From an uncultured Alphaproteobacteria bacterium (GTDB lineage: Bacteria; Pseudomonadota; Alphaproteobacteria; Rhizobiales; Hyphomicrobiaceae), in assembly GCA_937950105.1 (NCBI GenBank), contig CALFEM010000487.1, positions 1-11,216 on the forward strand: 11,216 nt of DNA, written 5' to 3'. The position numbers and the translations under genes were made by a program. Position 1 is the first letter of the stretch. Each line of letters starts with the position of its first letter. Positions 7,027 through 11,216 of the stretch are shown here, in pieces. The notes under the pieces were generated by a model. It saw nothing but the letters and a program-made list of their open reading frames with translations, was not told the origin of the DNA and ran no database searches.

Positions 7027-7055
7027 GATATAGCGCAGGCTTTTGTGCATTGCAA
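7027..7055 (-). promoter_or_regulatory. putative phasin promoter with an overlapping palindrome
   Basis: On the minus strand TTGCAA (7055-7050), a 17-base spacer and TATATC (7032-7027), giving a leader of about 95 bases. The palindrome TGCAnTGCA (7046-7054) covers most of the -35. PhaR, the usual repressor of phasin genes, is known to bind TGC-rich sites, so this is a reasonable candidate operator. Confidence 0.5.
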
Positions 7056-7076
7056 CATGGAACTTATTGCTCTGCG

Positions 7077-7095
7077 GTATGAGGGCGCTTCATAC
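7077..7095. repeat. inverted repeat upstream of the phasin promoter
   Basis: GTATGA (7077-7082) and TCATAC (7090-7095) are perfect inverted arms seven bases apart, 22 bases upstream of the putative phasin -35. It may be an activator or repressor site; no regulator can be named. Confidence 0.35.
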
Positions 7096-7223
7096 GGGAT
7101 AGCTCGCGTTTTAACGGGAGTTCGCCGGTCTGAATTTTGGCAAGCCGACGAGAAATTTGTACCGATTTGTGCGCCGCACAAGCGGGCCAGCACAAGCTGC
7201 TGAAATTTCAGGCAATTGCTGAC

Positions 7224-8582
7224 CTACAGCAGGCGCGGAAACAAATCCCGGTAGCCCATCGCTGCCGGATCGAACAGCACGTCCGACGGCTTGAGTGGTC
7301 GCGCCAGCGCCAGTCCTTCGAGGCTGCGACACCTCGAAAGTGCAACGTAAGCCTGCCCATGTGCGAAAGTGCCGCGCCCCAGATCGATATAGACGCGATC
7401 GAGGGTCAACCCTTGCGACTTGTGGATGGTCAGCGCCCACGCCAGCCGCAGGGGAAACTGCTTGAACGTGCCGGCTACCTGCTCGACGACCTTTTCCGAA
7501 GTCTGGTCGAAAGCGTAGCGGCGCTGCTCCCAGGACACCGGCTCGAGTTCATATTCGCGCCCGCCGATCTCGATCCAGACCTGCTTGTCCGTCAGCCGCG
7601 ACACCCGCGCGATCGAACCGTTGACCCATCGCCGGTCCGGATCGTTCCGCAGCAGGATGACCTTGGCTCCGGGTTTCAGCACCAGCCGCTGGTCGGTCGG
7701 CTGGGCGGCGGCGTTGAACTCCCCCGTCACGCCGGCCTCGTAGGTATGGGCGCGCGCCGACAGCGCGTCGAGATAGGCCATGTTGATGCGCTGCGCGGCG
7801 GCGTTGGTCGGCGTCAGGATGACATAGGGGTCGCCCTCGCCGAGCGTGCGGATCGGGTGCACGCGCTCGTTCAGCACCTCGAGGTCGTTCTCGTCGGCGG
7901 CGCCGTCGCGCACCCGGTTCAGCACCGTCAACAGGGCCTCGTCGCGCTGCCGGAACACCTCGGTCAGCTCCAGCAGCTGCGTACCGAACCCCTCGCGCAG
8001 CGCGCTGACGGAGAAAAAGAACGGCCCGCCGAACTCTGTCTCGAGATGCGAGGCGACCTCGGCTTCCTGCACGACCGGCGGCAGCTGGTGAAGATCTCCG
8101 AACAGCATCAGGCGAACGCCGCCGAACGGCTCGCGCGGACGGCCGCGATTGAGCCGCAACGAGTGGTCGATCGCCGCCATCAGATCGGAGCGCACCATCG
8201 ACACCTCGTCGATGACGAGCATCTGCAGGCGGCGCATGACGCGGCCGTTGCGGCTGCGGCGTATGTCCTCCGGGCGGATCAGGCGCGGCGGCAGGCCGAA
8301 GAACGAATGAATGGTCTGGCCGCCGACGTTGACGGCCGCGAGGCCGGTCGGCGCCACCACCACTGTTTCGGCCGTCGCAGAGTCGCGCAGCGATCGCAGC
8401 AGAGTCGACTTGCCGGTGCCGGCGCGGCCCGTGACGAAAAGATTGCCCGCACCCGTCGTGGCAAAATCGATCGCCGCCGCATATTCAGGCGTCGGCGTTA
8501 CGCCGTCCGGCCAGCGCACCGCCGGGCGGTTCGCATCAATTTCGGCGGGTGGGGTGGGCAAATCGCGGTTCTCCCTCGGCAC
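7224..8582 (-). CDS. Pif1/RecD-like (SF1B) DNA helicase
   Basis: A 452-residue ATP-dependent helicase of superfamily 1, closest in look to Pif1/Dda enzymes, which unwind DNA 5'-to-3' and resolve forks and G-quadruplexes. Motifs appear in order: Walker A GRAGTGKST (52-60), APTGLAAVNVGG (77-88), Walker B VIDEVSM (123-129), GDLHQLPPV (162-170), EVFRQ (208-212), LTPTNAAAQRIN (256-267), TIHKSQGLTLDRV (385-397) and YVALSRCRS (412-420). All nucleotide-contacting elements look intact. It is compact, with little beyond the core. The start is uncertain: GTG 8582 has no ribosome site but sits just after a promoter-like box (possible leaderless start), while TTG 8561, seven codons in, has AGGGAG upstream at good spacing. 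It stands alone, with no recombination or conjugation partners beside it. Confidence 0.92.
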   Translation of the reverse strand: MPRENRDLPTPPAEIDANRPAVRWPDGVTPTPEYAAAIDFATTGAGNLFVTGRAGTGKSTLLRSLRDSATAETVVVAPTGLAAVNVGGQTIHSFFGLPPRLIRPEDIRRSRNGRVMRRLQMLVIDEVSMVRSDLMAAIDHSLRLNRGRPREPFGGVRLMLFGDLHQLPPVVQEAEVASHLETEFGGPFFFSVSALREGFGTQLLELTEVFRQRDEALLTVLNRVRDGAADENDLEVLNERVHPIRTLGEGDPYVILTPTNAAAQRINMAYLDALSARAHTYEAGVTGEFNAAAQPTDQRLVLKPGAKVILLRNDPDRRWVNGSIARVSRLTDKQVWIEIGGREYELEPVSWEQRRYAFDQTSEKVVEQVAGTFKQFPLRLAWALTIHKSQGLTLDRVYIDLGRGTFAHGQAYVALSRCRSLEGLALARPLKPSDVLFDPAAMGYRDLFPRLL

Positions 8583-8590
8583 AGCATCCG

Positions 8591-8619
8591 TGCTTAGGGA
8601 GAAGGGTGCATCAAGTCAA
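8591..8619 (-). promoter_or_regulatory. putative helicase promoter
   Basis: On the minus strand TTGACT (8619-8614), a near-consensus -35, then 17 bases, then TAAGCA (8596-8591), a poor -10. The box ends eight bases before the GTG at 8582, so the transcript would begin close to that codon. Confidence 0.4.
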
Positions 8620-8647
8620 AGCCACGGGGGCATGTCCTGCGCCTCGT

Positions 8648-9175
8648 TCAGCGCTTTTCAACTGCCCGGCGCTTGACGGCGTCGGCAATCGCGGCGCGAA
8701 ACGACACCAGTTCCGTGCGGCTGATGTCCGCCGGCAGCATATAGGCCCGGCCATCGTCGGTGACGAGTTGCGCCACCTGGCGGCGCTGGCGCCCGTCGAT
8801 CAGAACCGTCGCCATTTCGAGCCGCGCCACGCTGGCCAACGGCAGGCGCTTGCCGACATTCGCCAGCGGACCGCTGTGCACCAGCAGCAGTTGCCCGCGG
8901 CCCGGATCGAGCGTCACCGAGACGACATCGCCCTTGTGAAGGCTGGAATACGCCGCGACCGCGACGGCGATCACCGCCATGACGATCAGTGCAGCGTGCA
9001 TGACCGGCAGCGCCGGCAACATGGATGCCGGCTCGACCAGGACCGGCCACAACATCGGCAGCATCGCCCCGAGCAATACGGGGAGCAGCTTGTGCCAGCC
9101 GTCGTAACGCTCGCCCTCGAAATGGCGGGCCGCCGCGAGGCGCACACAGTCGCTTCCTTCGATCATGCCGAGCAT
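8648..9175 (-). CDS. small membrane protein of unknown function
   Basis: A 175-residue protein I do not recognise. Residues 1-27 are polar. Two hydrophobic segments follow at about 29-48 and 58-77, the first with several Pro and Trp/Met residues. The remaining 98 residues form a soluble beta-rich region (VVSVTLDPGRGQLLLVHSG, then LPLASVARLEMATVL) ending in a helix with basic residues, a layout reminiscent of membrane-anchored PH-like domains, though this is only a visual impression. The chosen ATG at 9175 has AAGGGG nine bases upstream; another in-frame ATG is at 9166. The frame is open back to 9367, but that part reads as low-complexity glycine-rich sequence and is unlikely to be coding. It lies 65 bases upstream of the helicase gene on the same strand, yet a promoter-like box in that gap suggests separate transcription. 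Confidence 0.75.
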   Translation of the reverse strand: MLGMIEGSDCVRLAAARHFEGERYDGWHKLLPVLLGAMLPMLWPVLVEPASMLPALPVMHAALIVMAVIAVAVAAYSSLHKGDVVSVTLDPGRGQLLLVHSGPLANVGKRLPLASVARLEMATVLIDGRQRRQVAQLVTDDGRAYMLPADISRTELVSFRAAIADAVKRRAVEKR

Positions 9176-9251
9176 TGTAAACAACCCCTTACCGCTTTTT
9201 ATGAGAACTACGGCCATTCCCTGAAGATCGGGTTGCAATCGGCACTCGAAT

Positions 9252-9279
9252 TGAAGGCATCGCATCAAGGAAGCCTTCA
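9252..9279. repeat. inverted repeat in the divergent intergenic region
   Basis: TGAAGGC (9252-9258) and GCCTTCA (9273-9279) are perfect seven-base inverted arms with a 14-base spacer, between the divergent 9175 and 9366 genes. It could be an operator bound by a dimer or an RNA hairpin in the leader of the plus-strand unit; no T-run follows, so it is not a terminator. Confidence 0.4.
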
Positions 9280-9365
9280 CCATACCGATGGCGGCCCGGC
9301 TATCCCCGCCGCCGCCGCCGCCCATTACGATGAGCCGCTGTCCGATTCCGAGGCGCGCGACCATC

Positions 9366-9797
9366 ATGCCGTTTGCCGACTATGCCCGCGTCCTTCTCGA
9401 TCTCGCCGAAGCCGTGCATCGCTGGCTCGGTGCGCTGGCTCCGCTCGATCGCGCCCGCCGCCGCCGCGTCGCCCGCTATGCCGGGGCGATCGCCGATACC
9501 CTCGCCCGCGCCGCCGACGCCCTCGTGGCCCTCGAGGCCAACCCGGCCGATCCGTCGGCCGCCCGCCGGGCCGCACGCGAGTTCGGCCGCATCACCGGCT
9601 ACATCGAAACAATGGTCGCGGTGCTCGACCAGCATCTTGACGGCCGCAAGCTGGCTGGCGTTAAAAAGCGCCTCGAACGCCTCGAGGCCAATGCACCGCG
9701 CGCCGAAGCGCTCGGAACCGAATCCAGTCGTCGCGTCGACCGTCTCGCCGCTGCGGAAGGCTTCTTCCGCGCGCTGGCCGACGGACTTGGCGCCTGA
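9366..9797 (+). CDS. small helical protein of unknown function upstream of leuD
   Basis: A 143-residue, Ala/Arg-rich, cytoplasmic and evidently all-helical protein that I do not recognise. Helices can be read at about 2-20, 26-56, 62-95 and 100-140, with a coiled-coil-like stretch AGVKKRLERLEANAPRAEA. There is no signal peptide, membrane helix or catalytic motif. The start is uncertain: ATG 9366 begins the well-behaved sequence MPFADYARVLLDLAEAVHRW but has only a distant GAGG upstream; in-frame ATGs at 9330 and 9288 would add Pro- and Arg-rich residues from a GCC repeat. GC-rich codon use and the 27-base gap to leuD argue that it is a real gene co-transcribed with leuD. Confidence 0.65.
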   Translation: MPFADYARVLLDLAEAVHRWLGALAPLDRARRRRVARYAGAIADTLARAADALVALEANPADPSAARRAAREFGRITGYIETMVAVLDQHLDGRKLAGVKKRLERLEANAPRAEALGTESSRRVDRLAAAEGFFRALADGLGA

Positions 9798-9824
9798 GCG
9801 CGCGCAACGGAGACACCTGAGCCC

Positions 9825-10433
9825 ATGGACAAGTTCACCACCCTGACCGGCATCGCCGCGCCGCTGCCGCTGCGCAACATCGACACCGACATGATCATCC
9901 CGAAGCAGTTCCTGAAAACGATCAAGCGCACCGGGCTCGGCAAATCGCTGTTCTTCGAAATGCGCTACGATCCCGCCTCCGGCAAGGAAATCGGAGACTT
10001 CGTTCTCAACCAGCCGGCCTATCGCAAGGCGCAAATCCTCGTCACGGGTGACAACTTCGGCTGCGGCTCCTCGCGCGAACATGCACCTTGGGCGCTGCTG
10101 GATTTCGGCATCCGCTGCGTCATCGCGCCGGATTTCGCGGACATCTTCTACAACAACTGCTTCCAGAACGGCATTCTGCCGATCAAGCTGCCGCAGACTG
10201 AAGTCGACAAGTTGCTCGACGATGCGAGCCGCGGCGCCAACGCGACGCTCACCGTCGACCTCGAGGCACAGGAGATCCGCGGCCCCGACGGCGGCGTCAT
10301 CCGCTTCGATATCGATCCGTTCCGCAAGCACTGCCTGCTCAACGGCCTCGACAACATCGGCCTGACGCTGGAGAAAGTCGCGGCGATCGAGACCTTCGAA
10401 CAGCGCAACAAGAGCGAGCGTCCCTGGCTCTGA
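9825..10433 (+). CDS. leuD: 3-isopropylmalate dehydratase small subunit
   Basis: LeuD pairs with the iron-sulphur large subunit LeuC to isomerise 2-isopropylmalate to 3-isopropylmalate in leucine synthesis. The 202-residue product shows the aconitase swivel-domain hallmarks: [16 protein letters not shown] (17-32), [17 protein letters not shown] (75-91) with the substrate-binding Ser-Ser-Arg, and [17 protein letters not shown] (103-119). Length and the MDKFTTLTG start are typical. leuC is not in the window, which is normal in many alphaproteobacteria where leuC and leuD are separated. GGAG lies about twelve bases before the ATG, somewhat far. A strong terminator ends the unit. Confidence 0.96.
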   Translation: MDKFTTLTGIAAPLPLRNIDTDMIIPKQFLKTIKRTGLGKSLFFEMRYDPASGKEIGDFVLNQPAYRKAQILVTGDNFGCGSSREHAPWALLDFGIRCVIAPDFADIFYNNCFQNGILPIKLPQTEVDKLLDDASRGANATLTVDLEAQEIRGPDGGVIRFDIDPFRKHCLLNGLDNIGLTLEKVAAIETFEQRNKSERPWL

Positions 10434-10466
10434 GCCGGCCCGCCCAACCCACCGACTGCAATACAG

Positions 10467-10504
10467 AAGCGGCATATCGAGCGTCCTCGATGTGCCGCTT
10501 TTTT
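10467..10504 (+). terminator. intrinsic terminator of leuD
   Basis: A 15-pair stem from AAGCGGCATATCGAG (10467-10481) to CTCGATGTGCCGCTT (10486-10500), with one G-T wobble and a four-base CGTC loop, followed by a run of Ts to 10504. It lies 33 bases after the leuD stop. Confidence 0.95.
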
Positions 10505-10915
10505 CATGTTCCGGGTGCACGTGCGCACGCGACAGTGACCGCTTCGGCGCTGCCCGGATGACGCGCCGCATCTTCTGCCAGTGCGAGAAGTGCGCTATTT
10601 TACTGCTCTGCAGCGCATCCTGACCCAAGCGCTCGCGCGGCCGATGGGGACCGAATCGCTCGCCTCGCCAGGCGGCGCAATCGCCGCAACGCAGGGGCTT
10701 CGCCAGGCGCGACGGACCGCGACGGAAGCGAAAAAGGCCGAATTGATCGCGAGAAACAGCGGTTTTCGTTGCAATCGCGTCACGGTTTTTCCGGTTTCTA
10801 TTGTGCCCGCAGCGGAATTAGCTTTGGAGGTTTAAAAAATTAACCTATTTCAATCTGCGACGACACCCGGTCAAAACGCCCCTTAAAACCAATACCGAAC
10901 AACGGAGAGAGAAGA
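10505..10915. other. non-coding upstream region of the HU-type gene
   Basis: About 410 bases with no convincing gene. The first 240 bases are GC-rich with only minor hairpins, such as CGCCT-CGCC-AGGCG at 10661-10674. From about 10760 the composition turns markedly AT-richer for this genome, with TTTAAAAAATT at 10831-10841 between the arms AGGTT (10828-10832) and AACCT (10842-10846). This is the likely promoter/UP-element zone of the HU-type gene, but I cannot single out a -35/-10 pair. Confidence 0.5.
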
Positions 10916-11216
10916 ATGGCCACCAAGACGAAAGCTGCCGCGAAAAAGGCTCCGGCCAAGGCTGTGAAGAAGCCGGCCAAGGCCGCGGCCAAGACCGCGA
11001 AGGGCGCCAAGGCGCAGGCCACCGTGACGCTGCGCAACCTGAGCGACGCCATTGCCGAGCAGCACGAGCTGCCGAAGAAGCAGGCCAACACCATGCTCAG
11101 CGAGATGGTCGACATGATCGCGACGCACCTCAAGAAGGGCGCGCGCATCCGCATCGGCGGTCTCGGTCATCTCCTTGGCCACCTGGAACAGGCCCTTCTG
11201 ATCAACATCGCGCACC
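10916..11216 (+). CDS. HU-family DNA-binding protein with Lys/Ala-rich tail (partial, 3' end chimeric)
   Basis: The start of a nucleoid protein of the HU/IHF superfamily that carries a histone-H1-like tail. Residues 1-34 are Lys/Ala/Pro-rich with KKAPAK and KKPAK units; residues 36-84 are the HU dimer helices and first strand (AIAEQHELPKKQANTML, then KKGARIRIGGLG). In the family, GLG should run on into ILQVRKRAARxGRNP, the DNA-binding arm. Here residues from 85 (base 11168) are unrelated and no GRNP appears, so the last ~50 bases do not belong to this gene. The ATG at 10916 has a strong GGAGAGA ribosome site five bases upstream. Reliable coding sequence is 10916 to about 11167. Such proteins compact DNA, with the tail adding non-specific binding. 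Confidence 0.85.
   Translation, partial: MATKTKAAAKKAPAKAVKKPAKAAAKTAKGAKAQATVTLRNLSDAIAEQHELPKKQANTMLSEMVDMIATHLKKGARIRIGGLGHLLGHLEQALLINIAH
11168..11216 (-). other. foreign-looking tail at the contig end, probably minus-strand coding
   Basis: Read on the minus strand from the contig end, this piece gives a fluent frame, VRDVDQKGLFQVAKEMT, with mostly G/C third positions, as expected of a real gene here. On the plus strand it breaks the HU protein. I cannot name the parent protein. A chimeric read or a mis-join at about 11165-11170 is the simplest explanation. Confidence 0.5.

Noticed and set aside
7176..7197. Direct repeat GCACAAGC twice with a 14-base period beyond the helicase stop
   Set aside because: Only two short copies with no flanking gene or further units, so it is neither a CRISPR nor an iteron array.
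7137..8597. Open frame of 486 codons on the plus strand opposite the helicase
   Set aside because: The minus-strand product has every helicase motif in order. The plus-strand translation is Arg/Gln/His-rich with no motif.
9308..9322. Five tandem GCC triplets
   Set aside because: Short simple repeat in an untranslated leader of a GC-rich genome; likely slippage with no evident role beyond making upstream starts of the 9366 gene look unlikely.
9300..10628. Open frame of 442 codons on the minus strand opposite leuD and its upstream gene
   Set aside because: It runs through the leuD terminator and both plus-strand genes, and its translation resembles no family.
10581..10835. Possible 84-residue gene in the leuD-HU gap
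   Set aside because: GTG start with no ribosome site, no recognisable sequence, and its end runs into the AT-rich promoter-like zone.
1..11216. Search for CRISPR arrays, tRNA/rRNA genes, insertion sequences, phage or defence genes
   Set aside because: No regularly spaced repeats, cloverleaf-like sequence, transposase motifs, target-site duplications or defence-family motifs were seen on reading both strands.

Overview
The window looks like a complete or near-complete draft contig from a GC-rich alphaproteobacterium, most likely of the Hyphomicrobiales (Rhizobiales) type. This rests on a short (about 206-residue) GpmA encoded directly after dapB, a PqqA peptide very close in form to that of Methylobacterium, a small phasin of the polyhydroxyalkanoate-granule kind, and an HU-family protein with a Lys/Ala-rich N-terminal tail. 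The genus cannot be settled from sequence reading alone. Both ends look artificial: bases 1-46 are an Illumina TruSeq index adapter, and the last ~50 bases do not continue the HU gene they are joined to.

Layout, left to right. Adapter (1-46); the 3' end of an unidentified helical protein (+, to 533); a UMF1/Atg22-type MFS transporter (+, 729-2144); a tiny stand-alone pqqA gene (+, 2256-2345) with its own putative promoter, leader hairpin and terminator. Then a long minus-strand block: a DUF4337-type membrane protein (2456-3049); gpmA (3227-3847) and dapB (3903-4709), probably one dapB-gpmA transcript; ppa (4918-5466); a GNAT acetyltransferase (5786-6295); a phasin (6472-6927); a Pif1/RecD-like helicase (7224-8582); and a small membrane protein (8648-9175). 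After a divergent intergenic region the plus strand resumes with a small helical protein of unknown function (9366-9797) and leuD (9825-10433), then a 480-base non-coding stretch and the broken start of an HU-family gene (10916 to the end).

Most of this is housekeeping: lysine/cell-wall precursor synthesis (dapB), glycolysis (gpmA), pyrophosphate removal (ppa), leucine synthesis (leuD), PHA storage (phasin) and nucleoid/DNA maintenance (HU protein, helicase). The genes form short transcription units separated by recognisable intrinsic terminators. There is no sign of a CRISPR array, phage, insertion sequence, tRNA or rRNA, and I do not see a new multi-gene system. The points most worth a second look are the isolated pqqA and the dyad/hairpin signals around it, the operator-like signals in front of the phasin gene, a shared promoter-like motif in front of two genes, possible leaderless starts, and the two artificial contig ends.
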